Positions 25,150 through 37,239 are shown, numbered from the stretch's first letter. The stretch is 60,000 nt of DNA from Membranipora membranacea (GCA_914767715.1 OU612066.1:11167001-11227000), one strand, 5' to 3'. Translations and numbers: made by a program. The notes: generated from the sequence alone by a model not told the origin.

Positions 25150-25615
25150 CCATGTGAGTAGCCTATGACCATCTAAGATCTCTAGATATATGCGTACACC
25201 AGTAATGATGATGTCACAACCAGTAAAAAATGAGAGCGGACAACTTTGAAGCAGGTTTCAAATTGAAAGCTGATAATTAATATCACAAACTGGTCGTGAG
25301 CCAGTAAGTCATTATAATATTTGTGTTAAACTTTTAGTCTTATGCTCTCATGACACAACCTCAATTCTGAGGGATTTCCAGCTAATCTCACCAGCAGTGC
25401 AAAAGGGGCTGTAATCCCACCTTTCAAAGCTAAGAAGATGCAAATTTTTCACGTGAGAACCACAAACCGAATATTTGAACTATCAAACTTACTGCCAGTA
25501 CCGCAAGTCTCTGTGACTACTTCTTAAATATTTTATTGACAATTGACAACAATATTCATTCATTTCTGTTGGTGTTCTGTTGATCTAGATGAGACATCAC
25601 TTTTTTTTTTCAGAA
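25150..25615. other. C2 3' flank and C3 upstream region
   Basis: Contains the flank block duplicated after C1. No coding segment seen. Confidence 0.45.
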
Positions 25616-25621
25616 AGATTC

Positions 25622-27359
25622 ATGGCTGAAAGGAACAACAACACACCCACATACTCACAGCAGCGCTGTGCTGATAAAAATGGCAGAACTCCCCCCAAAT
25701 CGGACAGACAAAACAATGGAAAAACACAGGGTAAGTTATAAGGAATATATTTATTTATCACTACCAGTATCCATGCTGCAGGGCAGATTAAATTGTATAC
25801 CATGCAGTGAAGTTGAAACTGCATACAACTTTCAACATCCCTACCATCAATTCGAAGTTGTGTGCCAAGTAACATAAAGGGCGTAACTCATAATACAACA
25901 AAGATTGTCGGCAGCTTTGTATACACTTTTGTATATATATATATACCTAGAACAAGTTTGTTCCCTTTGTGGTGGCATAGCAATATTGAAAAAGTCGGCT
26001 CCCTTTGTGGTGGCATAGCGATATTGAAAAAGTCGGTTATTGAGGCGCTGCGATACCGATTTTATAATAAACCACCTGCCACCACAAAAGTACATTGTAT
26101 TGACAATATATACATTGCTGGCTATATGCCCTGATACTCATTTTCATATTATATAACATTGGAAGGTCAGGGTAACCATCAGTTCTTCCCGAACTCCTAT
26201 CCTACCAGACAAAGCAATTAAAGATATTCCCCAACACACTCCACTCCTAGCTCAAAGGCTTCTGATTTTGAGATTTTCGGCCTTACTACAGCCTCAACTC
26301 TGTCGTCCCTGACCTTAAGGTTTCAGGATTTAGCAATAATCAAAATTTTAGATACTTCCGTTCCACACTTGGTCGTTTGACCTAGTCCTATTATTTTCAG
26401 ATGATATAGATAGGGCAATTCTTGAGAGCCATCTTGATTTGTTGGACCAAACACTAACAGCTGAGCATCCAGATTTTGGGTATGAGTCATCTCCTTCAGA
26501 CACAATAGTTAGCTGGCCATCAGGAGCTCTTGAGTCTATTGACGCTGTACTTAGAGCTGGGGCTAGTGGGTATGTGCCCCCGTCCCAACCATCCTCCTTA
26601 CCAAAGAAGAAGAACACAGCACCTGGGATAGAGACCCAACCCGAACCACCAGAGAGAGATTGGGATTCTTTGTTCTTTCAAGAACAATTTGATTCAATTC
26701 CTTTGCATCATTTGAACTCCCTGAATCTAGACAGTCTAGATGATGATGGCCTAAATGCCTTATACCTCAACCCATGCGACTGTGAGACTAATGAATATGC
26801 GAACATCTGTACAGCTCACCCCGAGTCTGAAAGATTGAGATGCCTGGCTAATATGCAGCCTCCTAAACACCGGTCTACTTCCGCTAGGACTCTTCCTCCG
26901 TTGGAATACGAAAGACAACCAAGGATCACAAAACCTGATCAAAAACCACCAATTCATTGGCGATTAACTGAACCCCAACCAGAAAAACCAGTTAGAGATA
27001 GGGATTCTTTGTTCTTTGAGGAACAATTTGATTCCATTCCGTTGCATCATTTGAACTCACTAGAACTGCACCTTCTAACTGACGAGAACCTTGAGGCCGA
27101 CAGCCGTGCTGTTCCCAAGCTGCGCTCACATCACAAACCTCGTGGGTGTAAGACCGGAGATTTTGAGAACATCTGTGAAGTTCATCCTGAATCTGAAATA
27201 TGGAAATGCCTGGCTAGTATGCAGCCTCTTCCACACCGATCTACCCTTTCTAGGAGACTTCCCCCGTTAACCGATCAAGAAAGAGAGCCTAGGATAAGAG
27301 ATAGCCTATATGGTCCTGATGAAAACAACAACCCTAATAGATTTCTGAATAGGAAATAG
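25622..27359 (+). CDS. Paralogue C3 of the tandem family (355 aa, 2 exons, internal ~110-aa duplication)
   Basis: Exons 25622-25730 and 26401-27359; the single intron is phase 1; total 1068 nt. Exon 1 resembles C2 exon 1 (YSQQRCADKN, DRQNNGKTQ). A remnant of the middle exon is visible at about 26212-26245 (gatattccccaacacac) but it is decayed, and exon 1 joins exon 3 in frame without it. Exon 3 contains two copies of a unit of about 110 residues: DSLFFQEQFDSIPLHHLNSL then NICTAHPESE, CLANMQ, and DSLFFEEQFDSIPLHHLNSL then NICEVHPESE, CLASMQ. It ends RDSLYGPDE, like C2. The conserved Cys in each unit could form disulfides or bind metal, which is speculative. No recognised domain. Confidence 0.75.
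25955..26037 (+). repeat. Two-unit short tandem repeat in C3 intron
   Basis: A unit of about 40 bp containing tttgtggtggcatagc and tattgaaaaagtcgg occurs twice in direct succession. Confidence 0.6.
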
Positions 27360-27784
27360 TTAGATCCATGTTCGGACGACCAGCGAATATCCAGTGTAGA
27401 TACAAATGTGAGTTTTTCCAACTCAACTCGTATCCCTCTAAGCAACTAATAGACAAATAGAGAAAACTTTTACACCAGGCCTGGTCTTTTATTTAGTGTA
27501 GATTTAGTTAGAAATTGCATACTGGCAGAATCCAGAGGCACTTTCCCCTAGCAGGCATGTTTGTGATTTCAATTTTGTGTACCGCTTTTTTAAGAGAATT
27601 TCATGAAAACTTTAATGAAGACATAAAGTATCCTTTATCTAACGATGATGTCATGGAGTTTTGAGTGCTTGCAGCAAGGTGATGGTGGGAAGGATGATCC
27701 TTGTGAAGTGATAACATCTGGAATGAGCTCAAATTATCCAACTAAGGTGAGCAATGTACACCATATATGTAAATGTGTGTACAT

Positions 27785-27945
27785 GTCTAAGACTAAGGGT
27801 TATCCCCTCTAGAGTACAAGTACAGGCACCCACGGTACTCAAGCTGTGCCCTGTACCCCTGCCCGCCGGAATTCCAGGAGCTCCTTTTATTGAAGGGGCA
27901 GAGGCAGGTTCTTTTGACTGCATGTGGGGTGTGAAAACATACATT
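27785..27945 (-). mobile_element. 3' part of tRNA SINE family A, reversed
   Basis: The reverse complement matches the 3' half of the SINE at 40621-40943 (ggtgtg, ggctcaag-type and cccctctagagta blocks). The tRNA-like head is missing. Confidence 0.6.
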
Positions 27946-28226
27946 GGATCTCCGGTAGTTATAGTCCAGTTCCGCAAGGTTATTTTGGACATGGTACGGA
28001 AATGGCTATTGCAAACGGTTCTATTTAGTACAAACGTTTGGTCTACGTTCAATGAGCAATCAGTGTTTACTTACAGTAACGGGATACTTCTAGCTAGGTT
28101 TGATTCCTCTACTTGTAAAAGTCCCAATACATTTACATTTACTTTGACGTACAAATCCGACATTGCCTCATATTTCTGTGTTTGATTGCTTTTAGCACTG
28201 CAATTAAGAAGATTTGATAAGATAAT

Positions 28227-29632
28227 ATGGAGCTGGGTCCGGACAAGGCTGTCACATCTGACCTGTGCTCGAAGGTGGATTGTGAGAAGCTGGCAGCTTG
28301 CCCTGGTAGACACAATTTCACTGAGGAGCTAAGTTCATTTGTTGCTGAGGGTAGAGCCCTAGCTGTGGAGTACATCACCTCTGATAATCCCAAACTACTT
28401 CTCAATTCCATCTCAGGGCAGAGGAAAGTTCAGTTCTCCGATGCAGTAATGAAGAATTTAAAAGTTCAAGGTATGATCCCAAGGGTATTATTATCACAAT
28501 GATATGAGCTAACATTGTCTCTCCATTTCGATCACAGTGATGATCAGTTCTGGGTTGGACTGTTACTGTTTCTTATACTAGATGCCTTCCACATAATTTT
28601 TATTTATGCATGTAACCTTGAGCCCTAAACTACTTGCACCTATCTTTGCCACGTGGCTGCAAACAAAATGAGTAGCCATGCGACAAGACTAACTTGCCCC
28701 GCCTTCATATGTTACCACTTGCACAGAGTATTCAGCTTTGCTGTGATAATTCTTACAACATGCACTTAATTTGTGTAAACATCACATTTCAGGAAATATA
28801 TTTGAAAAGGCACGCTCTCCAAGATGTTTGATCGGTAAACTCAAAAATACAAAGTTATCTCTCTGCTGTAAAGGCAAGACATGCTGTGTTCGTCAAAATG
28901 TAAAAGGTAAATGTCTGTATTGATTGATTATGTTTGTGAGTTGTCCCCTTTTTATTGTTTGGACGGGCTAAAAATAATTTCATGTGACCCATCCATTATG
29001 AAAGAAATAGTTTCTGTAGTATAACATTACCTTTGCCTTGTATGTCATGACTTTCATATACATCTCACCAAGCCGGTATATTATAATTATTTGGCCATGA
29101 TTTTAAACACATATTAATTGTGTATTCCCTTTTTTACAATCATGTTTGTTTATTATTTAGATGAGTTACTTAAGTATATCATGCATAGCTGTGAGGAATG
29201 TGACCTAGAATGGGAGGATGTCATATCCTGTATATTCCTAGTCTCACATCTGGTGAGGATGTGTGGGGAACAGAACCGCCCGCAATATTATCAGCCTCTA
29301 GTCTCAGGACTATGTGATGTTTTCTCACACACTCAGGAGAATATAAAGGCTACACTAGGAGGATGGGTAAGTTATTCAACCATCTTTTGTAGGGAGGCAA
29401 TTCCTCATATACATTCAGGGACAGCTTATACGCTTTTCAGTGCTCAATGAATGCCGGCTTTTATTTGTACTGTTTAAAAGTGTCGGATACCATCAGTGGA
29501 AAGCATTGAAGTGGACATAATTTTGGCAATGATAACAAATGTTCTGTAGCAAAACTAGATTTCAACTGCTCTTTTTTTATCTCATTATGTGTATTTTAGG
29601 ATGGCCTCAGTACATACAAGCTACGTCACTGA
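28227..29632 (+). CDS. Bcl-2 family protein 1 (198 aa, 4 exons)
   Basis: Exons 28227-28470, 28793-28906, 29161-29366 and 29600-29632; phases 1,1,0; total 597 nt. Features in order: a BH4-like helix (GRALAVEYITSDN, residues ~38-50); a BH3-like stretch across the exon 1/2 junction (AVMKNLKVQGNIFEK, ~73-87); BH1-like DLEWEDVISCIFLVSHLVRM (~129-148, with EW replacing the usual NWGR core); and BH2 GGWDGL split exactly at the last intron after Trp. An intron inside the BH2 GGW motif is characteristic of the Bcl-2 family. It ends soon after BH2 (STYKLRH) with no C-terminal membrane anchor, so the product may be cytosolic. Exon 2 has a Cys/Lys-rich insert (LSLCCKGKTCC). Whether it promotes or blocks apoptosis cannot be told. 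It is a tandem partner of 29852-31604. Confidence 0.82.
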
Positions 29633-29851
29633 TTCAGCTGTGCGGCTGATTTGTAAGTACATAGTCTACATAAGTGTATCCTAAAATGCAGAGCGGTGTT
29701 GTTGCATCCCACCAGTCTTAACCTCAAACACACCACCTTAGGTTTAACCTTGGGTGATGTCATCGCTCTTTGTGCACTTCAGTAATAGAAATCAGAGGAC
29801 GAAGAAAAAGTTTGTAAAGTGTTTGAAGTGTGATGGTACTGGAAAGGCACA

Positions 29852-31604
29852 ATGTCTAAGCAAGTTAATTCCAATGTGGCGCTGAGCGGGAGAGATATTG
29901 TTATCGACTACATCAAACATAAAAATGCTAACATTGATGATGAAATTGTCAGGAGTCAATTTGTTACAAAAAAAGCTAAGGCGGCGATGAAAACGATGCG
30001 AGAAGAGGGTAAACTTACTAGTGCAGTTAAACATTTTACCATTCCATACGCAGCCCAGTATAGTTATTGACCTGATTTGTTCACCGTTTGCCAGTTAATC
30101 TCACACTGACATCGATACTACACTATAGCATGAGTATCTCCGATTGTTAGAGTCACTTTAGTACGGGTATTTCACATGATTTGTTCCTGCCCCTAATCAA
30201 TGAAATCGTCCTCAGGTCATCACACTAAATTTCTTCTGATGGTACTCAAGCTAAGTGAATCAATACACTCCCAATCAGAGATATACATGCTGTAGTATAT
30301 CACATGATCAGTGCGAGTTAACCTTGTGATTTACTTGTATTGCTTTGTTCAGGGAAGAGATATGAATGTATAGTAGCCAGATTGGGGTTCAACGATCTAT
30401 CGGACGAAGCTGAAGGTCTAAATTACGCAGAAGTCAAGTTCAAAGATCTGTTCAAAGGTTAGAATTTCTTTTTTCCCATTAGTTTTATAGAAACCAAACA
30501 TCATGTTGTTTAATGATAGATGGTAAATTTTATCATGTCGGCTTTTTAACGTTTAGTGTGCTAACACCTCTATCAGTGACAGTCTCAGCTAACCAAATAC
30601 ATATAAGTCCCCCATAGTCTCAGTTTTGTAATACACACAGCGCAGAATTAAAAAAGATGACAAGATCAGCATTCACAACCGCGATGGTTTTTCCTGCTTC
30701 CTCATTTTTTAGTCATGTGCCCATGATAGCCATTTTATTTTCTACTGAGCAGATGCTGTACACAAGCATATACTTAAGCTACCTAAAAGCGGCCTCGACT
30801 GGGGGAAGATCATAGCAGCTACTGTATTTTGTGCCAAATGCTCCGGGATCGCAGCAGAAAGACATCAATATGACGCCATATTGTCTATGGTCACTGTGAT
30901 GTGGGAAATCTTCACTGATCTCAGTAAAAGTATCATCGATATGGGAGATTGGGTGAGTGGAACATGGCTCAAGTTTGTCTTCATAATTTTACTTGTTCAC
31001 TTGCCTGATACTGTTGTACTCCAACAGGGAGGATGGGAGGGGTAATATCCCACCCTCTCTTACTCCACTAAAATGCAGTAAACAAGTTATTAGGAAGTTA
31101 TCCATCCATCATTTGTCAAGATCATAGACCTACTAATAATGTTATTATTATTATTAGTAGGTCTATGGTAGAGATGCAATTCCTCATAATATAGATTGTT
31201 TAATTCACCACAATGTGTTTAATGTATATAACGAACACTTGAAGTAAACTATGTCTCCTGAATACTCACAATAATTTAATCTCATAGCCAAACCATGTCA
31301 ATCAAGGGTACCATCCTAACAATTGCACGATTATGAAATGCAAACATATATATTACAGTCTCGTTCGCTTCAATCTGCCATCTTGCACCTTTTCTATTCT
31401 AGCTAAATCATCCATCATTGCCTCTTTTTACAGTCTGGTTTTGTGGAATACTACTCTAATGTGCCTAGTCCTAGTGGATGTATGTGTACTAGATCACACA
31501 AAGGTCCAGTAGCGGAGGCATTCTTCTCATATTTACCTGCTACTGTCGTCTCATCACCCTGGATACTATACGATTTTCTACTCTTAAGGAACACTGCAGA
31601 ATGA
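29852..31604 (+). CDS. Bcl-2 family protein 2 (210 aa, 4 exons, BH4-BH3-BH1-BH2)
   Basis: Exons 29852-30008, 30353-30457, 30753-30952 and 31434-31604; phases 1,1,0, the same as its neighbour; total 633 nt. BH4: SGRDIVIDYIKHKN (~12-25). BH3: AAMKTMREEGKRYE (~44-57), with Lys in place of the near-invariant Asp after Gly. BH1: SGLDWGKIIAATVFCAKC (~102-119), a good match to the NWGR-type core. BH2: DWSGFVEYYS, with the last intron just after Trp. The C-terminus (PATVVSSPWILYDFLLLRN) is moderately hydrophobic and could be a weak membrane anchor. The order and a strong BH4 favour a multidomain, pro-survival-like member, but this is inference. Only 219 bp separate it from gene 1, so it arose by tandem duplication. 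It converges on the coiled-coil gene. Confidence 0.88.
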
Positions 31605-31852
31605 GATGAACCAAACTGTACAAGCATTGATTCCAACTAAAGCTCTACTGATATTTTTGTTGGGCAGGCCCCAACTACATTTACTTTTTGAAAATTGTAC
31701 GGTAAACAATAAAAATAGAAAAATGTAGCCTTTCTCACAAATGCTGGCTCCTTGTTTAAAGTACCTCTGCTTTTGAGCAATAATGTTAAGATAACTATCT
31801 AATGCACAAAAGTTTTCTTTAGATGTGGTGGTCAAGTTATCCTTTGCCAATG

Positions 31853-33119
31853 TTATTTCAGCTCATCTGATTCTTGGTTCACAATCGGTCTGTAGAATAC
31901 TTGAGTGTTATCAATATTAGGTAGAGTACAGGAGCTCCTGCCAGTTGCGTCTTCATTGTGTCTTGGTAGAGACACAACCAGTGCCATCTGGAACTCTGTC
32001 TTTGCTTCTTGCCTTGGTGTGTCCTGTTTGGGCTTCCTGGGACTTGGAAACTGTTGCCTGTACTGTTCCTTAGATTTATGCATCACAGCTGGTTTGACTA
32101 TTTCGACTTCACTCACCAGTGGTTCTGGCTTTATTTGCTCAATTATCCTTGGCAGAGTTGGGAACAACGTACTATATCCAGGTTTTTTTCGAATGCCTAC
32201 AGATTGTTTCTTTTGGTCATTGTAATTATTCAAGTTCTCCTCTGGTTTGGCTTCGCCATAAAAGTCACGAGGACTGTTTTTATCAGTTGACGGGAGCGGC
32301 CGTGTTAGCAGTCGACCTTGAGAACTTTTTACTGTATCGTAACTACTGTATGAGTCAAAGTTAGCTGCGTAGTCGTGAATGAGCTCGGTGGGTGATGATA
32401 TTAGGGCGTGTCTTCTCTCTAATCTTCTGTTTATCTGATCCGAGGTGTATTCCTGACAAATGTATGATTGTATCTTCTTCTGCTTTTTCTCTAATTCTTT
32501 TCTCATCTGAGCCTCCTAAGAAGAAATAGGTGTTATTATAGATCACAGTGTTTTTTGTTTGCTGCATATTTTGATTGGTCAGTACCAAAGGGAACCATGC
32601 CAGTCAGGGGCCAAACACCGCCTTGTGCAACATAAGGCAAGAAAACGTAAGTGTGATAATGTTGAAAAACACTTTTTATTTGGCAATGTCAAAAAACACA
32701 ATAGTGGCGTATTGAAACAAAATAAATGTGCTCAATTATCATTCAAACATAATTTTGCTGATTATCTTTTTCTTCATCTTGCTTAGAACTTATTTTTTTC
32801 CTCTCTTTTCTTGATGGCTGGATTTGAAAAACATCTTTTATGGTACCTGATGATTCCTGTGTCTGAGAGCCTCACGCTTGGCAGCTTCTATCCGTGAAAG
32901 CTGTTTAGTTAGAAGTATCTGCTCCTTGTATAATAACCTCCTCGTGGCTCGAATAGATTTGAGCTCGCACTCTGCAAGCACACTCCAGTCGTGTGAGGAT
33001 TTCATGTCCACCAATTCCAACCACTTGAGAGACATTGCCCCTGAATCTTTATTGCCAAAATATGAATATTTGTCTGAGGTGTGTTGTGAAAGTCTGGCTT
33101 TCTCAATCACTGCTTTAAT
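31853..33119 (-). CDS. Coiled-coil protein, 5' end missing (2 exons seen)
   Basis: Exons on the minus strand: 33119-32847 and 32515-31853; the intron is phase 0. The visible part is 311 residues. An upstream exon is implied by a good acceptor at 33120, and I could not find it. The first exon is helical and basic (KSIRATRRLLYKEQILLTKQ), followed by EAQMRKELEKKQKKIQSY, consistent with a coiled coil. The second half is Pro/Lys/Gln-rich and disordered. The arrangement (short N-terminal coiled coil, long unstructured tail) recalls CCDC190-type proteins, but I cannot confirm that. It ends 249 bp from the convergent Bcl-2 gene stop. Confidence 0.65.
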
Positions 33120-33124
33120 CTAAG

Positions 33125-34150
33125 CTGCCGACATGCAATGAAAGTATTGGGCAACTGGAAAGTTTGGTAAAGATGATTGCAGTTTGTCATGAACCAAAAC
33201 GGTTTTAATTTGTTATTTATAAACAGTGTGGGAGGTGGCATAATAGTGCAGTTGATATCAAATAATCAGATGCTGTATTTAATGACAATGGATTTATTGT
33301 TTCCAAGGCCACTCAATGATAACACAGAGTAAGGATACACAATGGGATCACTTCAATGATAGTCATAGTGCCTTCGGGTTTTCAATTCACTTGGAGAAAA
33401 TTGCGTATCTGGCCACCTGCCAGTTATACAAGCTACATGTATATAAATTACATCGGCAATCGGAAATGCAGACATACCTACCTATGATGGGCCACAATTT
33501 GTTCTGTATTTTACCAACTTTCTTGAAATGTCCAACCATCAAGATATACACCATATTATTATCATTTTTACTAGGATACATAGGCTATGAGCAACCTGTG
33601 TTTCTCAAGTTAGAGAATGAGCAAGTTCACTTTGAGCGGTAGGGAAAACTATTCTTTGATGCTGAAGAGAAGTCTTGATACGCCCATATTACCAGCTCCC
33701 GTACATTTATAGTAACTGAGCAGTCTTTTCAACAGTGGTCTTACATTGTGGTATGTCGATCTGGAAAGGTCATCTGATCATGCAGGGAGTTTGGGACATA
33801 TGCCCAAAAGCGCAAATTTCCTGGTTCAAGTACAGTAGGTAGTGTTGCATATAATGTGTGGAGTTGCCTACTCAGAGCAACAGAGCAGATGACTCCAGCA
33901 CCTTTGTCACCTATAAATGTATTATTCATTAGCTTCACTCTATTTCAATTTGGAAAAGAGAAGGAACAGTGTTATAATGGAACAGGAAGCAAAGTCCGCC
34001 CGGGTCTTGGCATCCTCAATATCAGATGTTTAATGAGGTAATGAAGAGTGTTATAAGTGCTCAAAAACACTTTTCTGCCCCTTATTTCTGCCTTTACACT
34101 AGAACCTCTGGTGGATTTTTTGCAAGTATTTACGAAATAAAGTACATGTG
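33125..34150. other. Intergenic, no gene recognised
   Basis: Probably contains the missing 5' exon of the coiled-coil gene. Only short open frames are seen, including 33316-33642 (+) and 33741-33938 (-), none family-like. Confidence 0.4.
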
Positions 34151-34990
34151 AATAATGAATATTGAACGGGCAGTTTACAAATCCTGGCATAAAGTGCAGA
34201 TTCAATATGAGAAAAAAAGTTTCAATAACAATCGAGGAGCGTGTTGCTACCAAGGCTAAAGGTTTCATTTGGGATTACCTCTTACCAGAATCCCTAAATA
34301 AAGGCCTTGCATCACTGATATATATTTCATGGTTGAGGGGAACATATCTGACCCTGGAAAAGCGTATGGCTATTTATGGTTGCTTGACCGCATTTCACAT
34401 CTTAGATTGCTCCACAAGTTCAGAATTATAGATAGCTGACCCTTGTTAACTTTTGTCAAGCAGCTTGCCTGAGTTTTTGAAGGTTGTTACTGGGATGTCA
34501 ATGCATAACACAAAAGCTGCCAGGCTTATAGCTTTATCTAGATCCTGACACAAAGTTTCATACTGATGGAGTGTCCCCAAAAGTAGTTACATCAATAATC
34601 ATCGTTGAGGAAGTGTAACTTATTATTTTAAGGTTACAGGGGTAAACAAGCCTTCTTTTTTTTATTTTATGAAACTGTCTATTGAAAATCCATCCAGCAT
34701 GGCTCATTAGATTGTTAAAAAAATATTCATCATCATCATCCTCATGTCATAACTTATCAATATATCCAACAATTATGAATCTAAATAAATCTTGATATAC
34801 CGATTACCAGAGCAGGCTGTTTATAGTAGGGTTACTCCATATAGGAGCAGTATACAGCTGTACACTTTGATTTCATCAGTAAAGAAATAAAACATGTTTC
34901 TGAAGCAACCCGTTTTCAATGTGCTCTTTTCCTCCATGGGTGGATAATCTCAACGTTAATCACAATCACCACAAGGTTGATATACACTCT
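34150..34990 (+). repeat. Relic third copy of the gene X upstream region
   Basis: 34160-34330 matches 42120-42270 (+) and the reverse of 5860-6000. 34790-34960 matches the reverse of 5530-5650 and 42420-42520 (shared accagagcaggctgtttata in the first, tacactttgatttcatcag in both). Repeat R1 (34310-34585) is inserted between them. No gene X exon follows, so the copy is truncated. Confidence 0.65.
34310..34585 (-). repeat. Interspersed repeat R1, reversed copy
   Basis: The reverse complement of 3625-3895 over its length; it interrupts the relic third copy. Confidence 0.6.
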
Positions 34991-35219
34991 TTACTTAGTC
35001 TGAGCCCCCCAGACTTTTGCCCCTCGCCCGACAGCCCCCCTGTTACAGTACAGCTGTAGTCCGCGCCTTATTTGTTATCCATCATGATCATACAAACTCA
35101 AACTGAAGCTTCTATATCTCAAACCAAAATCAAGATCAAAGCTTGCATTACGGATTTATCTAATTTTAATTGTTGCTGAGTGGCTAGTGACAAAGACCAT
35201 GACTGAAATGGCCTGGATT

Positions 35220-35325
35220 CCTGTTACAGTGGTGCCAGATTTGTTTGGATGTTTTCATCTCAGCTCAAGAGGTGACAACTCAGCTCGATATAGGCCGACC
35301 TCAAAATCCACATAAAAACTTGGTG
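35220..35325 (+). mobile_element. SINE family B tail fragment
   Basis: Contains the body block with ctcaagaggtgacaactcag and gaccgacctc-like sequence shared with 7060-7228 and 43030-43195 in opposite orientation. Confidence 0.4.
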
Positions 35326-35374
35326 ATACATTCTTTTATTTGTGGATTACTCTACAGTCTCATCATTTTGTCTA

Positions 35375-35592
35375 TAGGTGGTAGATTTTGTTAACTGATT
35401 ACAAATTATTATTGGATAGCATACCAGCATTGTTTTTTATTAAGATAATTTGTTAACTGATCACATTTATTATTGGATAGAATGACCCAGCACTTTTATC
35501 TATTATGAGATTTTATTAACTGATTAACTTCATAGCTAAACAGCATCGACCCAGCAGTTTATTTTGTTTAATGATGCTATTAACTGATCAAA
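35375..35592 (+). repeat. Tandem repeat, ~65-bp unit, 3-4 units
   Basis: Units share ttgttaactgatcaca and attattggatag; they are degenerate. Confidence 0.65.
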
Positions 35593-35939
35593 CCACGAGC
35601 GCCAGGCATCGAGACAGCATATGAAGAAAAGAAGAATGACTTATTGTCACAAGGCTGATTTAAATGTTGTATATTTTTCCTTTGCATTAAATTTCCATCC
35701 CAACTGACAAAGAATTGATAATACCCCACAGATAGAGATTTTGCCTCATTTTGGACAACGAGGGGAGGAAACATTTTGCGATTACATTAAGTATTTCTAT
35801 GGAATTAGCCGGTGTTGCCAAGTATTGTTGAGTTGCTATAACTGGTCCTGCATGCTTATATAGAAATATCCGTCATCCAATTTCATTACGAATAAGGATG
35901 ATTTTATTATTTTATATTTTCAAGGTGTTGGGAATTTTG

Positions 35940-36352
35940 TTATAAAACTAACCTTGGTTTATGCATGCGCAGCATGATTAACAGCCTATCATTAAATGGA
36001 ATTTTAAGTTGAAAGCAGCATTTTATGGTGATTATATTTTATTTTATTTTATTTTATTAACCCTGGTTGACAGCATTATCATTTTTGAGAATTAAATAAT
36101 TATAATAATATGATTTTCGGTTTTATAATTCTTAGCATTTTATGGCGATTGATTTCAGTTTATAGATTAACCCTGGTTGACAGCATTATCACTTTTGAGA
36201 ATCAACCAATTATAATAGTATGATTTTGGGTTTTATAATGCTCAGCATTTTATGGTGATTGATTTTATAAAATAACCTTGATTGACACCATTATCATTTT
36301 TGAGAATCAACTAATTATAATAATATTATTTGGGGTTTTTATAATGCTTTAA
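35940..36352 (+). repeat. Tandem repeat, ~108-bp unit, three full units plus a partial one
   Basis: Units begin attaaccctggttgacagc at about 36056 and 36166 and, degenerate, at about 36271. Each contains agcattttatgg and a run of ttataat. The array ends in a poly-C run (about 36353-36367). Confidence 0.75.
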
Positions 36353-36439
36353 CCCCCCCCCCCCCCCTTTTTCCTTTGATCTATAATGATTGAACTTCAG
36401 CATAATTTAAGATTACAATGATGACAATATTATAATATG

Positions 36440-36850
36440 GATATCCTACGGCATACCGTTTCTGATCACTACTAGATGCTATTCATCACCTGACTGTTAC
36501 CATCACACCTAATACTATATCCAGAGAAACACCTTCAAATCTCAACCAACTTCAATGTTGACATACCTTTATACCGTCTCAAACCACTACAAGATGCTAT
36601 CTATCACATGACCGGTGCCATCACCCCTAATAGTATGGTCAAGAGAGATAGCTACAAATCTCAACCAAAGCCAATAACATTCATACAAATATCATCAAAG
36701 TGAAACTGCCTACCACAGCTGTGTCACGCCTCCATCATTGGCTCAACGATAAGGGTATGCAGCAGCGACTGCTGCCAAAAAGCTGATATCATGTGTCAAA
36801 TCTCAACCAAAGCCGATGACTTTCATACAGATATCATCAAAGTGAAACGG
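36440..36850 (+). repeat. Degenerate tandem repeat, ~120-bp units
   Basis: Blocks such as caaatctcaaccaa, agatgctatctatcacat and tatcatcaaagtgaaac recur two to three times with indels. Confidence 0.55.
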
Positions 36851-36874
36851 ATACATCATTGGAGCATCAATAAG

Positions 36875-37234
36875 TATATGCAGCAGTTAGAGCGTGAGTC
36901 AGTAGCATCGAGACAGTCATTCAGAACAGTGAGAATTCAGATGTCAAGCCGGGTGAGGATTTAGACATCAAACCAAGTAGTAATTCAGACGTCAAGCCGA
37001 GTGAGAGTTTAGACGTCGAATCGAATAGTAACCCAGAAGTCAAGCCGAGTGAGATTTTGGACACCAAATCGTGTGGTGTGTCAGAAGTCAAACCGAATAG
37101 TGTCAAACCTCGATAACAGTATAACCCAGATAGACGCGCAGGTGAACAACTTCCTGCGAGCGTGTAGTGTCATTAACAGAGAGCTGAGGAAAATCATTAG
37201 CCTCATCAGTAACAAACAATTACAATATCTGTGA
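36875..37234 (+). other. Coding-like minisatellite and coiled segment
   Basis: A stretch at about 36930-37115 repeats a short acidic motif: SDVKPGEDLDIKPS, SDVKPSESLDVES, PEVKPSEILDTKS. It is open in one frame to a TAA at about 37114. A second frame (37049-37234) reads INRELRKIISLISNK, like an amphipathic helix, to its stop. Two protein-like frames in adjacent sequence suggest an expressed repeat gene with a frameshift or an unseen intron. No family is recognised. Confidence 0.3.
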
Positions 37235-37239
37235 AAGAG

